Shown: positions 9,129-19,082 of the stretch, piece after piece
Layout of the letters: every line of letters starts with the position of its first letter
How positions within the stretch are numbered: the first letter of the stretch is position 1
Assembly (NCBI GenBank): GCA_017556585.1
Contig: JAFYMP010000018.1
Coordinates: 1-61,222 of the forward strand
Direction: 5' to 3'
DNA: 61,222 nt
DNA from: Bacteroidaceae bacterium
Lineage (GTDB): Bacteria; Bacteroidota; Bacteroidia; Bacteroidales; Bacteroidaceae
The notes under the pieces: generated by a model
The model's input: the letters and a program-made list of their open reading frames with translations, nothing else
Told to the model about the DNA's origin: nothing
Database searches by the model: none
Translations under genes and position numbers: made by a program

Positions 9129-10919
9129 ATGATAGTTTGTATAGCAGAGAAACCAAGCGTTGCAAAGGATATTGCAGATGTTTTAGGCGCACGTAACAGA
9201 CATGATGGCTATTACGAAGGTAATGGTTATCAGGTTACATGGACCTTTGGTCATCTGTGTACACTTAAAGAACCTGCAGATTATACTCAGATGTGGAAAG
9301 GGTGGAACCTAAGCAGTCTGCCTATGATACCTCCCCGTTTTGGCATAAAACTTATAGACGATAAAGGTGTAGAAAAGCAGTTTAAGGTTATAGAAAACCT
9401 AATGCTTAAAGCAGATTCTATAGTAAATTGCGGTGATGCCGGTCAGGAAGGTGAACTTATACAACGTTGGGTAATGCAGAAGGTAGGTGTAAAATGTCCT
9501 GTGCAGAGGTTATGGATATCGTCACTTACAGAAGATGCTATACGTGAAGGTTTTGCAAAGCTGCAAAGTCAGGATTCATTTAAATCTCTATACGAAGCCG
9601 GTTTGTGTCGTGCTATAGGCGATTGGCTTTTAGGAATGAACGCCACCAGACTATATACACTTAAATATGCTACTCGCGAAAGCCGTCAGGTGTTATCTAT
9701 AGGAAGAGTTCAAACTCCAACTTTGGCACTTGTAGTAAACAGGTATCTTGAAATACAGAACTTTGTTCCTGAACAGTATTGGGAATTGAAGACTATATAC
9801 AGAGATACCCAGTTTAGTGCTACAAAAGGTAAGTTTACTACTCAAGAGGAGGGTTTAAAGTTTCTTGAAACTATTCAATCTGAACCGTTTACTGTTACAA
9901 AAGTAGATAAGAAGGCGGGTAAAGAGTATCCTCAGCGTCTATTCGATTTAACATCGTTACAGGTAGAGTGTAACAAAAAGTATGGAATGTCGGCAGACGA
10001 TACGTTAAAGACCATCCAGTCACTTTACGAAAAGAAGATAACTACCTATCCGCGTGTAGATACCACATTCCTTAGTGACGATATATATCCTAAATGTCCT
10101 CAGATTCTAAAAGGACTTCAGGATTATGCACAATACACTGAACCTCTGTTGGCAAAGAAACTGCCTAAAACAAAGCGCGTGTTCGATAATAGTAAGGTAA
10201 CAGATCACCATGCTATAATACCTACAGGTGTTCACCCTAAAGGACTCTCTGCAATTGAACAGAAGGTGTTTAATTTAGTGGCTTTGCGCTTTATTGCTGC
10301 TTTCTACCCGGAATGTAATTTCTCTACTACAACGGTACTGGGAGAAGCTGCAAAAGTGGAATTTAAGGCTACCGGTAAAGAGATTCTCAGCCCGGGTTGG
10401 CGCATACTATATGAAAAAGATAAATCTGCAGAAGATAAAGAAGATGTAGATGAAAAGGTTTTGCCTACATTTACAGTGGGTGAAAGCGGACAGCATATAC
10501 CACAACTGCAAGAGAAGTGGACACAGCCTCCTAAACTCTATACAGAAGCTACACTTTTGCGAGCTATGGAAACAGCAGGTAAACTGGTTACTGATGATGA
10601 ACTGCGTGATGCTCTTAAAGAGAATGGCATAGGCAGACCATCTACGCGTGCTGCAATTATAGAGACTCTGTTTAAACGTGGCTATATGCGTAAAGAAAAG
10701 AAGAATTTGGTTCCTACACAGACAGGCATATCACTTATATCCATTATTCACGAAGAGCTGCTAAAAAGCGCGGAACTTACAGGTATTTGGGAGAAGCGTC
10801 TGCGTGAAATAGAACGTCAGAAATATAGCCCGGTGCAGTTTATAGATGAACTGAAACAGATGGTGACACTGCTGGTAAAAGATGTTCTTTCCGATAATTC
10901 CAGGCGCATACTGCAATAA
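9129..10919 (+). CDS. topB: DNA topoisomerase III (type IA)
   Basis: Cuts and passes single DNA strands to decatenate or relax DNA. The 596-aa protein opens with a Toprim domain (MIVCIAEKPSVAKDIADVLG; acidic cluster GDAGQEGE at 102-109). The active-site tyrosine is Tyr307 in ITTYPRVDT. Nearby SIGRVQTPTLALV and the later LYTEATLLRAME and GIGRPSTRA segments are typical of TopB. It ends after the core domain with no zinc ribbon or C-terminal accessory domain, so it is short for the family. ATG at 9129 is used; the gene is followed 29 nt later by the OmpA-family lipoprotein. Confidence 0.94.
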   Translation: MIVCIAEKPSVAKDIADVLGARNRHDGYYEGNGYQVTWTFGHLCTLKEPADYTQMWKGWNLSSLPMIPPRFGIKLIDDKGVEKQFKVIENLMLKADSIVNCGDAGQEGELIQRWVMQKVGVKCPVQRLWISSLTEDAIREGFAKLQSQDSFKSLYEAGLCRAIGDWLLGMNATRLYTLKYATRESRQVLSIGRVQTPTLALVVNRYLEIQNFVPEQYWELKTIYRDTQFSATKGKFTTQEEGLKFLETIQSEPFTVTKVDKKAGKEYPQRLFDLTSLQVECNKKYGMSADDTLKTIQSLYEKKITTYPRVDTTFLSDDIYPKCPQILKGLQDYAQYTEPLLAKKLPKTKRVFDNSKVTDHHAIIPTGVHPKGLSAIEQKVFNLVALRFIAAFYPECNFSTTTVLGEAAKVEFKATGKEILSPGWRILYEKDKSAEDKEDVDEKVLPTFTVGESGQHIPQLQEKWTQPPKLYTEATLLRAMETAGKLVTDDELRDALKENGIGRPSTRAAIIETLFKRGYMRKEKKNLVPTQTGISLISIIHEELLKSAELTGIWEKRLREIERQKYSPVQFIDELKQMVTLLVKDVLSDNSRRILQ

Positions 10920-10948
10920 ATCGGCCTTTTTTCAGTTATTATATATGT

Positions 10949-12931
10949 ATGTATAGGAAATGTTTGTTATACATAGTGTTTGCTGTTGCCGTAACCGTAC
11001 TTAATGGTTGTGGTGCAGAGGTGCATTTGCGTAAAGCTGAACAGAGTTACGCACTGGGTGAATATTATCAGGCAGCAGCGCTTTACAAAAAGGCATATTC
11101 CGGTACACCTGCAAAAGAGAAACCTCTGCGTGCGGAACGTGCATATATGATGGCCGATTGCTATAGGCGCATAAACTATATACCCAGAGCAATGGCGGCG
11201 TACCAGAATGCAATACGTTATAAGTACCCGGATACTTTAGCCTATCGTTATTTGGCAGATATGCAGTTGAGAAATGGTGAATATAAGAATGCTGCAAAGA
11301 ACTACAATATCTATTTAGAGGCATTCCCTGATGATGAACTTGCCATAAATGGTTTGCAATCTGCTACTCAATCGCTGGAATGGAAACAGAATCCTACCAG
11401 ATATATTGTAAAGAAGGATGCTCTGTTTAATTCCAAATACAGTGATTTTTCTCCGGCATACGGTAACGATTCATATACATCGCTCTACTTTACATCTTCT
11501 CGTGATGAATCTACCGGTGACGAGATTAATGGTATAACCGGGATGAAGAGTTGCGATATCTATTTTTCCGAAAAGGATGAAAAGGGTAAATGGAAAAAGC
11601 CTGTAAAGATAGATGGTGGCCCTAATAGTGAATTTGAAGATGGAAGCATAGCTTTCAGTCCCGATTTTGCTACAATGTATTTTACCTATTGTCCTGTGGA
11701 TGCTCAGTTTGCTCGTCCTGCACAGATTATGAAATCGGGTCGTTCCGATGCGGCTTGGGGCGCAGCTACGCCATATATTGCAGAATCTAATGATACACTG
11801 AATTCGTATGCTCATCCTGCAATATCGCCTGATGGTAACTGGATATACTTTGTATCGGATATGCCCGGAGGATATGGCGGTCTTGATTTGTGGCGCGTAG
11901 AAATGGGAGGTAGATTTATAGGCGCAGAGAATTTAGGTCCTGACATAAACACATCTGGAAACGAAATGTTCCCAACATTCCGCAGAAACGGAGAACTCTA
12001 TTTCTCTTCTGATGGTCATCCCGGAATGGGTGGATTAGATATTTTCAAAGCAGTTCAACTGACTGATTCTACCTGGACTATAGAGAATATGAAAAGTCCT
12101 GTAAACTCTTTTGCCGATGATTTTGGAATGACATTCGAAGGCGATTATACACGTGGCTTTTTCTCTTCTAACAGAAATGACGGACGTGGCAGAGATAATA
12201 TCTATACGTTTGAACTGCCTGAAACTGTGCATAAGATAACAGGTTGGGTATATGAAAAGGATGGCTATGAACTGACCGATGCCATTGTCTATTTGGTGGG
12301 CGATGATGGTACAAATACAAAACTTGGTGTACGCGATGACGGATCTTTTACTCAGCGTGTAAATCCGGGTACAAATTATCTGTTATTAGGTACATCGAAA
12401 GGTTATTTGAACTACAAACAGGAAATATCTACGGACAGCACAAATCAAGACAAAGAATATGTGTTGCAGTTCCCATTGTCATCTATTTCAAAGCCAGTGC
12501 TTATAGATAATATCTTCTTTGACTTTGATAAGGCTACATTGCGCCCTGAATCGGCAGAATCACTTAACGAACTTGCTGCATTGCTTACTGATAATCCGCA
12601 CGTAACCATAGAGATTGGAGCTCATTGTGATTATAAGGGTGACGATGATTATAACCTGCGTCTTTCGGCGGCAAGAGCGCAGAGTGTGGTAGATTATCTT
12701 ATTGCAGCCGGAATAGCAGCCGATAGACTTACTGCAAAAGGTTATGGTGAAGAGAAACCTGTGGTGGTATCTAAAAAACAGGCAGAACAGTATCCGTTCC
12801 TTGTGGAAAATCAGCTGTTATTTGAATTTGGAATCTTGCTGATGCCACAGGAACAGCAGGAGATATGTAATCAGTTGAATCGTAGAATTGAGTTCCGTGT
12901 ATTGCGTACAACATACGGAATGTTCAGATAA
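10949..12931 (+). CDS. TPR / PD40 / OmpA-domain outer-membrane lipoprotein
   Basis: Envelope protein of 660 aa with a modular Bacteroidetes layout. A lipoprotein signal peptide ends in the lipobox LNGC (Cys21). TPR-like helical repeats follow at about 25-135 (YYQAAALYKKAY, RYLADMQLRNGEYKNAAKNY). A PD40/TolB-like propeller occupies about 160-420, with repeated SPDGNWIYFVSDMPGG- and LYFSSDGHPG-type strands. A small carboxypeptidase-regulatory-like beta domain lies near 430-505. The C-terminal OmpA domain starts at FDFDKATLRPES and ends in NRRIEFRVL, and should bind peptidoglycan. Related proteins take part in gliding/T9SS in some Bacteroidetes, but here the role is not shown. It ends 2 nt from the convergent methyltransferase gene with no terminator between. 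Confidence 0.9.
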   Translation: MYRKCLLYIVFAVAVTVLNGCGAEVHLRKAEQSYALGEYYQAAALYKKAYSGTPAKEKPLRAERAYMMADCYRRINYIPRAMAAYQNAIRYKYPDTLAYRYLADMQLRNGEYKNAAKNYNIYLEAFPDDELAINGLQSATQSLEWKQNPTRYIVKKDALFNSKYSDFSPAYGNDSYTSLYFTSSRDESTGDEINGITGMKSCDIYFSEKDEKGKWKKPVKIDGGPNSEFEDGSIAFSPDFATMYFTYCPVDAQFARPAQIMKSGRSDAAWGAATPYIAESNDTLNSYAHPAISPDGNWIYFVSDMPGGYGGLDLWRVEMGGRFIGAENLGPDINTSGNEMFPTFRRNGELYFSSDGHPGMGGLDIFKAVQLTDSTWTIENMKSPVNSFADDFGMTFEGDYTRGFFSSNRNDGRGRDNIYTFELPETVHKITGWVYEKDGYELTDAIVYLVGDDGTNTKLGVRDDGSFTQRVNPGTNYLLLGTSKGYLNYKQEISTDSTNQDKEYVLQFPLSSISKPVLIDNIFFDFDKATLRPESAESLNELAALLTDNPHVTIEIGAHCDYKGDDDYNLRLSAARAQSVVDYLIAAGIAADRLTAKGYGEEKPVVVSKKQAEQYPFLVENQLLFEFGILLMPQEQQEICNQLNRRIEFRVLRTTYGMFR

Positions 12932-12933
12932 AA

Positions 12934-14268
12934 TTACAGATTCTTTCTTATTCTCCACTCTTGCGGATAGAGGTTGTTGGCTCTGTTTCCTATGTTTTTG
13001 CCAAATCCTAATGTCACACCCTGGTATGTAAACAGAACAAAACCTTTTGGCTCGTTTGGAATATTCAGCGCTTCACATCTTAAATAACGCAAAGCATCTT
13101 CTTTGTTAAGTTCTACGCTATGGAATGCCTCTTTATTTAATATGCAGTTCATTGCAAGTGAGTGTGCCGGAATGGTGTTTTTCCCCTTTATAGTGGCTAT
13201 GCAGATACCTTTTATTAGAGTGTATAGCCTGTCAGCTACCATCTGCATCTGTAATGCTACCTGCTTGGGACGTGCATATATGGCATCGTTTACCATCTGG
13301 AAAGCAAAGTCTTCGCTGTTCTGAATCCACTCTTTACATTCGGCAGGGATATTGCTTGTTATCTGTTTGGGCAGTCTGGCTTCTGATATTGGTTCATCTT
13401 CGTCTTTCTTTAGTAATGCTAAAAAGAAACCTTCGCCCTTAGTCCTGTGAGGGTAGAAGTGGTAGCCGGGAGCAATACCCCAACTGCTTTCTGTTGGTAT
13501 GGAAATAACTGTGGCACTTAACTGCTCTTCTATGAATTTTACATTCTCTTCGTCCTCTTTTTTGTTGTAAGTACAAGTGCTGTAAATTATATATCCGCCG
13601 GGTTTCAGTGCCTGCCATATAGATTGCAGAATCTCTTTTTGTCTGTTGGCACACATCTCTACATTCTCTAAGCTCCATTCTGTTATGGCTGTATCGTCTT
13701 TGCGGAACATACCTTCGCCGGAACAGGGGGCATCTACCAATATAAGGTCAAATTGCAGTCCGCTGTCGCCTATCTGTTGTGGTGTATTGCTTGTTACCAT
13801 CACCTCCGGCTTGCCCCATTTGGTAAGGTTCTCTGCTAAAATCTGGGCACGTCCTCTATGGATTTCGTTTGCAACCAACAGACTGCCTTTTGGGAGTAAT
13901 GAACAGAGATGCGTGGATTTGCCACCGGGTGCTGCACACAGGTCCAGAGCTGTGACAGGTTCTGTAAAATTACACTGTTTGACTGCCTGTTCTACAAACA
14001 TAGATGAGGCTTCCTGTACGTAGTAACAGCCGGCGTGAAACAGTGGATCAAATGTGAATGATGGTCTTTCATTCAGATAGTAAGCATTGCTTGCCCATAG
14101 CACAGGGTTTTGCAGATTGAATTCATCAAGTGCCGTTTCTGGCATTTTATCGCCATTTATTCTGATACTTGTAATGGGGGTGCTGCCTATGGCATCTACA
14201 AACTGTTGCAATTCTTCTTCTGAAAAACTGCTTCTCATCTGCTCTATAAAACTATCCGGTAATTGCAT
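12934..14268 (-). CDS. RsmF-like 16S rRNA (cytosine-C5) methyltransferase
   Basis: SAM-dependent NOL1/NOP2/Sun-family enzyme that makes 5-methylcytosine in rRNA. The 444-aa protein has an N-terminal PUA-less region, then LDLCAAPGGKSTHL at 109-121 (SAM site), the motif IV cysteine Cys182 in DAPCSGEGMF and the catalytic motif VI Cys232 in STCTYNKKEDEEN. The C-terminal third matches the RsmF-type tail (FVLFTYQGVTLGFGKNIGNRANNLYP). These features fit RsmF/YebU rather than RsmB. A minus-strand TAAGTTTG box lies at 14287-14294. The exact target base is inferred. Confidence 0.9.
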   Translation of the reverse strand: MQLPDSFIEQMRSSFSEEELQQFVDAIGSTPITSIRINGDKMPETALDEFNLQNPVLWASNAYYLNERPSFTFDPLFHAGCYYVQEASSMFVEQAVKQCNFTEPVTALDLCAAPGGKSTHLCSLLPKGSLLVANEIHRGRAQILAENLTKWGKPEVMVTSNTPQQIGDSGLQFDLILVDAPCSGEGMFRKDDTAITEWSLENVEMCANRQKEILQSIWQALKPGGYIIYSTCTYNKKEDEENVKFIEEQLSATVISIPTESSWGIAPGYHFYPHRTKGEGFFLALLKKDEDEPISEARLPKQITSNIPAECKEWIQNSEDFAFQMVNDAIYARPKQVALQMQMVADRLYTLIKGICIATIKGKNTIPAHSLAMNCILNKEAFHSVELNKEDALRYLRCEALNIPNEPKGFVLFTYQGVTLGFGKNIGNRANNLYPQEWRIRKNL

Positions 14269-14408
14269 TGCTCTACTATTCTGCTACAAACTTACACAAT
14301 TTTTACCGTTATAGTAGAAGTTTTACATGCTTTTTAAACTATTACTTGTAGTATGATGTAGTTTGATGGATTATTTATACTTTTGTGTAATTAATAGAAA
14401 TTTTAAAC

Positions 14409-15509
14409 ATGGCGAATATGAATAATAATAGATTGATGCAATTAGTATTGTTGCTGGTTTGTTTACCTGCAATGTTGTTAGTCTCTTCTTGTGGTAGTAA
14501 TGATGCTTACTTTAACTATAAGGTTATAGAGAAGAATCTTAAAGTTACACCAACAGAAAAGCTTGAGGCAACAGTTTTACCATTAGAGGTTTTTGCTGCT
14601 GTGGGTTTGATGGTACACGAAGATTATCTTATAGTAGGTGCCAGAGATCCTGAAGCTATGATGCAAGTTTTTGATGTTAATACTTTAGAAAACAAGCTTA
14701 ATTGTTTAAGGGTAGGTAGAGGACCGGGCGAAACTGCTCTTCCCCCGGCGCTTCTTCCATATACGGAGTTTTATGAGAAGATGGCTTATACTAAAGATGG
14801 CGATATATTTGTGCCATTCACTCATTATGGCTCTAGACTTTATGAGATTAACCTTTCTGAATCTATAAGTCAACAGACTAAAGTTCAGACTTTCCTGAAA
14901 GATGATATACCGGTAGTGAATGGTACTTGTATAATTTTAGATAATGATCCAAATAAGCGATTAGAACAATCTATAATTCATTTTTCGCCAGAAATTCCAA
15001 ATATAAGAGTTGTGTATGGAGATAGTTTGGTTAAAGAGATAGAACTCTATTCAAAAGTTATGTATAATGGAGATGCTTCTAAAAATGACGATGGGTTGTA
15101 TCGTGGCAACTTTATAAAACACCCCAATAAAAATATAGTATTGCAGTCCCTTGACAATTTGGATTATATATTGAAACTTGACATTGATAATGATAAATAT
15201 TGTGCATATCATAATAAGGAGTCTATATCTTTTGCTGATGTATATACAAGTGATGCTCAAGGTGGATATGTTGATTTTGATTGTACTTCCGATTACATAT
15301 TTGCAATAGATGTTGTAAAAGACCAATTAGACGAGAATAAATATAAGACTAATTTATATATCTATGATTGGGATTTAAATTGTATAAAGAGTTTTGAAAT
15401 ACCCGTTGCGATTAGACGGATTGGTTACGACGAAAAGAATAATGTATTGTTTGGATTGGACCAAATATCAGAAGTATTCTATAAAATCAATTTGGAAGGT
15501 GTGTTGTAA
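14409..15509 (+). CDS. 6-bladed beta-propeller lipoprotein (366 aa)
   Basis: Secreted lipoprotein of the Bacteroidetes 6-bladed beta-propeller family (BF3164/TolB-like type). The signal peptide ends at LLVSSCGS, giving a lipobox cysteine near residue 28. Blade-like pieces are visible: MMQVFDVNTLENKL, the family hallmark GRGPGE near residue 102, and the late blade LYIYDWDLNCIKSFEIP followed by NNVLFGLD. The function of the family is unknown. It stands alone, with a TACTTTTG box at 14378-14385. It is one of three intact paralogues in the window (others at 21570 and 33582), plus one scar at 54023. Confidence 0.85.
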   Translation: MANMNNNRLMQLVLLLVCLPAMLLVSSCGSNDAYFNYKVIEKNLKVTPTEKLEATVLPLEVFAAVGLMVHEDYLIVGARDPEAMMQVFDVNTLENKLNCLRVGRGPGETALPPALLPYTEFYEKMAYTKDGDIFVPFTHYGSRLYEINLSESISQQTKVQTFLKDDIPVVNGTCIILDNDPNKRLEQSIIHFSPEIPNIRVVYGDSLVKEIELYSKVMYNGDASKNDDGLYRGNFIKHPNKNIVLQSLDNLDYILKLDIDNDKYCAYHNKESISFADVYTSDAQGGYVDFDCTSDYIFAIDVVKDQLDENKYKTNLYIYDWDLNCIKSFEIPVAIRRIGYDEKNNVLFGLDQISEVFYKINLEGVL

Positions 15510-15534
15510 CATTGAAATTATTGTTGTACTTTCG
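15504..15534 (+). promoter_or_regulatory. Promoter of thyA-folA
   Basis: TTG at 15504-15506, a 20-bp spacer, and TACTTTCG at 15527-15534, close to the Bacteroidetes TTG/TAnnTTTG pattern. It overlaps the stop codon of the propeller lipoprotein gene and lies 26 nt before thyA. Confidence 0.55.
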
Positions 15535-15559
15535 TAGTCGGCAATAAAAGAAAAAAGCG

Positions 15560-16354
15560 ATGAAACAATATCTTGACCTACTAAATAGAATACTGAATGA
15601 AGGTGTTCATAAAGAAGACCGTACAGGTACGGGTACAATAAGTGTATTTGGTCATCAGATGCGTTTTAATTTAGAGGATGGTTTCCCACTGCTCACTACT
15701 AAGAAACTGCATTTGAAATCTATAATATATGAACTGCTCTGGTTTCTAAAGGGCGATACCAATGCTAAATATCTGCAGGATAATGGTGTTCGTATCTGGA
15801 ATGAGTGGGCAGATCCCGATGGTAATCTGGGACATATCTACGGTTATCAGTGGCGTTCATGGCCAGATTATGAGGGAGGCTTTATAGACCAGATAAGTGA
15901 AGCTGTAGATGCTATTAAGAATAATCCCGATTCCCGTAGAATTATAGTTAGCGCATGGAACGTGGCCGATTTAAAGAATATGAATCTGCCTCCTTGTCAT
16001 GCTTTCTTCCAGTTCTATGTGGCAGATGGTAAATTAAGCCTGCAGCTCTATCAGCGTAGTGCAGATAGTTTCCTTGGAGTACCTTTTAATATAGCATCAT
16101 ACGCATTACTGTTGATGATGATGGCTCAGGTAACAGGCTTGAAACCGGGGGAGTTTATCCATACAACAGGCGATACTCATCTCTATACAAACCATTTGGA
16201 ACAGGCTAAACTGCAACTTACCAGAGATCCTCGTCCGTTGCCAAAGATGAAGATTAACCCTGATGTAAAGAGTATCTTCGATTTCAAATATGAAGATTTT
16301 GAACTTGTAGATTACGATCCGCATCCACATATTAAAGGTGTTGTAGCTGTATGA
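15560..16354 (+). CDS. thyA: Thymidylate synthase
   Basis: Methylates dUMP to dTMP using methylene-tetrahydrofolate and releases dihydrofolate. At 264 aa it equals the length of the classic ThyA. The folate/dUMP arginine region is [16 protein letters not shown] (21-36), the catalytic Cys146 sits in [12 protein letters not shown], and [13 protein letters not shown], the [16 protein letters not shown] stretch and the C-terminal HPHIKG are all present. Its last 4 nt overlap the folA start, which links production of dihydrofolate to its reduction. Confidence 0.98.
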   Translation: MKQYLDLLNRILNEGVHKEDRTGTGTISVFGHQMRFNLEDGFPLLTTKKLHLKSIIYELLWFLKGDTNAKYLQDNGVRIWNEWADPDGNLGHIYGYQWRSWPDYEGGFIDQISEAVDAIKNNPDSRRIIVSAWNVADLKNMNLPPCHAFFQFYVADGKLSLQLYQRSADSFLGVPFNIASYALLLMMMAQVTGLKPGEFIHTTGDTHLYTNHLEQAKLQLTRDPRPLPKMKINPDVKSIFDFKYEDFELVDYDPHPHIKGVVAV

Positions 16355-16827
16355 TTACTATTATTGTAGCTATAGCAGAAAATGGTGCAATAGGTTATAA
16401 AAACGAACTATTGTATAGAATCTCTGCCGATTTAAAGCGTTTTAAGGCCCTGACAACAGGACATACTGTTCTGATGGGTAGAAAGACATTCCTTTCATTG
16501 CCAAAGGGTGCATTGCCCAACAGAAGAAATGTTGTTCTGACTAGAGATTCATCTATTCAGTTTGAAGGCGCTGAAACATTCACTTCAATAGACAGCGTGC
16601 TTGCTTCTGTGCGTGAAGATGAGCAACTGTTTATAATAGGTGGTGCTGAAATTTATAAGCAGACTATGGCAATAGCAGATAAACTGGAGGTAACTCTTGT
16701 ACATGATGTGCCATCTGAAGCAGATGCCTATTTCCCGGAAATTACTGATGAATGGAAAGAGGTAAACCGTGAGGATTTTAATTCTGAAGAATCACCTGCA
16801 TATTCATTCATAACATACAGCAGGTAA
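16351..16827 (+). CDS. folA: Dihydrofolate reductase
   Basis: Reduces dihydrofolate to tetrahydrofolate with NADPH. The 158-aa protein shows [21 protein letters not shown] (read as two halves, residues 3-23) with the substrate/Met20-loop region, [21 protein letters not shown] for the NADPH site, and [11 protein letters not shown] near residue 95. Start overlaps thyA by 4 nt (ATGA), so the pair is translationally coupled and needs no promoter of its own. One unusual point is the Leu-Tyr-Arg in place of the common Leu-Pro-Trp after NEL. Confidence 0.97.
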   Translation: MITIIVAIAENGAIGYKNELLYRISADLKRFKALTTGHTVLMGRKTFLSLPKGALPNRRNVVLTRDSSIQFEGAETFTSIDSVLASVREDEQLFIIGGAEIYKQTMAIADKLEVTLVHDVPSEADAYFPEITDEWKEVNREDFNSEESPAYSFITYSR

Positions 16828-16877
16828 CTTTTACAGTTTGTTTAGTAACAAAGCTTTTTAGGAGCTGATTTGAAATA

Positions 16878-16910
16878 AAAAATGGTCGGATTTTATTTCC
16901 GACCATTTTT
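16878..16910. terminator. Bidirectional terminator between folA and mutB
   Basis: A 13-bp stem (16878-16890 with 16898-16910), 7-nt loop, with A-tract and T-tract ends so it can act on both strands. It separates two convergent operons. Confidence 0.85.
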
Positions 16911-16929
16911 GTTGGTTATTTAGAAACTA

Positions 16930-19074
16930 TTATTCTGCATTAAGCAAGTTCATAATTTCACAAGCCGATTTAGCAACACTGGTACCAGGACCAAATATTG
17001 CAGCAGCACCTGCCTGATACAGATAGTCGTAATCCTGTGCAGGAATAACACCACCCACGATTACAAGAATATCTTCGCGGCCAAGTTTCTTCAGTTCTTC
17101 AATTACCTGAGGAACCAAAGTCTTGTGACCTGCAGCAAGTGAAGAAACGCCAAGTACGTGAACATCGTTTTCTACTGCATCGCGAGCAGCTTCTGCAGGA
17201 GTCTGGAACAATGGACCCATATCAACGTCAAAACCACAGTCTGCAAAACCTGTTGCTACAACCTTAGCACCACGGTCGTGACCGTCCTGACCCATCTTTG
17301 CAATCATAATTCTTGGACGACGTCCTTCGTTCTTTGCAAAACGGTCTGTTTCAGCGCAAGCTTTCTCAAAGTCTGCGTCTTTCTTGCTTTCTGATGAATA
17401 CACGCCTGAAATAGTTCTGATTATTGCTTTGTATCTGCCTACTACCTTTTCGCAAGCATCTGAAATTTCACCAAGTGAAGCACGCAGTTTAGCTGCTTCT
17501 ACTGCAAGTTCAAGCAGGTTGCCTTCGCCTGATTCTACACAAGCGGTGATAGCATCCAATGCCTTCTGAACAGCAGCTTCGTCACGGTTAGCACGCAATT
17601 CGTTCAGTTTTGCAATCTGTTCTTCGCGTACAGCTGTGTTGTCGATTTCCAAAATGTCGATTGGATCTTCTTTTTCCAAACGATATTTGTTTGTACCAAC
17701 GATAGTCTGAGTACCTGAGTCGATACGAGCCTGTGTACGGGCTGCAGCCTCTTCGATACGCATCTTTGGAATACCTGATTCAATAGCCTTAGCCATACCA
17801 CCAAGTTTTTCAATTTCCATGATGTGTTCCCAAGCCTTGTGAGCAATTTCGTTAGTCAGAGATTCAATGTAGTAAGAACCTGCCCATGGGTCAACGTTCT
17901 TGCATACGCTTGTCTCTTCCTGAATATAGATCTGAGTGTTACGAGCAATACGAGCACTGAAGTCTGTAGGCAGAGCAATAGCTTCGTCAAGAGCATTGGT
18001 GTGCAGTGACTGTGTGTGACCAAGAGCAGCAGCCATAGCTTCAATACAGGTACGACCTACGTTGTTGAATGGATCCTGTTCAGTCAATGACCAACCTGAA
18101 GTCTGACAGTGTGTACGCAATGCCAATGATTTAGGATTCTTAGGATTGAATGTCTTAACAATCTTAGCCCAAAGCAGACGAGCAGCACGCATCTTTGCAA
18201 TTTCCATCAAGTGGTTTGTACCAATAGCCCAGAAGAATGACAGACGTGGTGCAAAAGCATCAATATCAATACCTGCATTAACACCTGCGCGCAGATATTC
18301 CCAACCGTCAGCAAGAGTGTATGCCAATTCAATGTCGGCTGTAGCACCTGCTTCCTGCATGTGATAACCGGAAATAGAGATGCTGTTGAACTTAGGCATA
18401 TTCTTTGAAGTGTATTCAAAGATGTCGCTGATAATCTTCATAGAGAACTTTGGAGGATAGATATAGGTGTTACGAACCATAAATTCCTTCAAAATATCGT
18501 TCTGAATAGTACCTGCTAATTCTTCAAGTTTTGCACCCTGTTCAAGAGCTGCGGTGATGTAGAATGCCATAACAGGAAGTACGGCACCGTTCATAGTCAT
18601 AGAAACAGACATCTTGTTCAATGGAATACCTGCAAACAGAGTCTTCATGTTTTCTACTGAACAGATAGATACACCGGCCTTACCTACGTCACCTACTACG
18701 CGAGCGTTATCAGGGTTGTAACCACGGTGTGTTGGAAGGTCGAATGCAACAGACAAACCTTTCTGACCGCTGGCAAGGTTACGACGATAGAATGCGTTTG
18801 ATTCTTCCGCAGTAGAGAAACCTGCATACTGACGGATAGTCCAAGGACGCATTACATACATTGTTGAATATGGACCACGCAAGAATGGAGCTACACCGGC
18901 AGCGTAGTTCAGGTGTTCCATATCTTCTAAATCTTCTTTGGTATATACAGGCTTAACGTCAATCAATTCAGGAGTTTTCCAGTTAGCCTCAATACCATTG
19001 TTTTTCTGCCACTCCATACCGTTTTGGTTCTGGAAACCGGCATAAATATCAACTTTGCTGAAATCTTTTCTCAT
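16930..19074 (-). CDS. mutB: Methylmalonyl-CoA mutase, large (alpha) subunit
   Basis: Adenosylcobalamin enzyme that interconverts succinyl-CoA and methylmalonyl-CoA, the key step of propionate production in Bacteroidales. The 714-aa protein has a TIM-barrel part ([34 protein letters not shown]) and a C-terminal B12 domain with the lower-ligand motif DGHDRG at 597-602 (His599). GVSSLAAGH and VIVGGVIP are the other B12-domain loops. It lies 8 nt after mutA in the same minus-strand operon. Standard length, no missing residues seen. Confidence 0.97.
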   Translation of the reverse strand: MRKDFSKVDIYAGFQNQNGMEWQKNNGIEANWKTPELIDVKPVYTKEDLEDMEHLNYAAGVAPFLRGPYSTMYVMRPWTIRQYAGFSTAEESNAFYRRNLASGQKGLSVAFDLPTHRGYNPDNARVVGDVGKAGVSICSVENMKTLFAGIPLNKMSVSMTMNGAVLPVMAFYITAALEQGAKLEELAGTIQNDILKEFMVRNTYIYPPKFSMKIISDIFEYTSKNMPKFNSISISGYHMQEAGATADIELAYTLADGWEYLRAGVNAGIDIDAFAPRLSFFWAIGTNHLMEIAKMRAARLLWAKIVKTFNPKNPKSLALRTHCQTSGWSLTEQDPFNNVGRTCIEAMAAALGHTQSLHTNALDEAIALPTDFSARIARNTQIYIQEETSVCKNVDPWAGSYYIESLTNEIAHKAWEHIMEIEKLGGMAKAIESGIPKMRIEEAAARTQARIDSGTQTIVGTNKYRLEKEDPIDILEIDNTAVREEQIAKLNELRANRDEAAVQKALDAITACVESGEGNLLELAVEAAKLRASLGEISDACEKVVGRYKAIIRTISGVYSSESKKDADFEKACAETDRFAKNEGRRPRIMIAKMGQDGHDRGAKVVATGFADCGFDVDMGPLFQTPAEAARDAVENDVHVLGVSSLAAGHKTLVPQVIEELKKLGREDILVIVGGVIPAQDYDYLYQAGAAAIFGPGTSVAKSACEIMNLLNAE

Positions 19075-19082
19075 AGCTTCGC

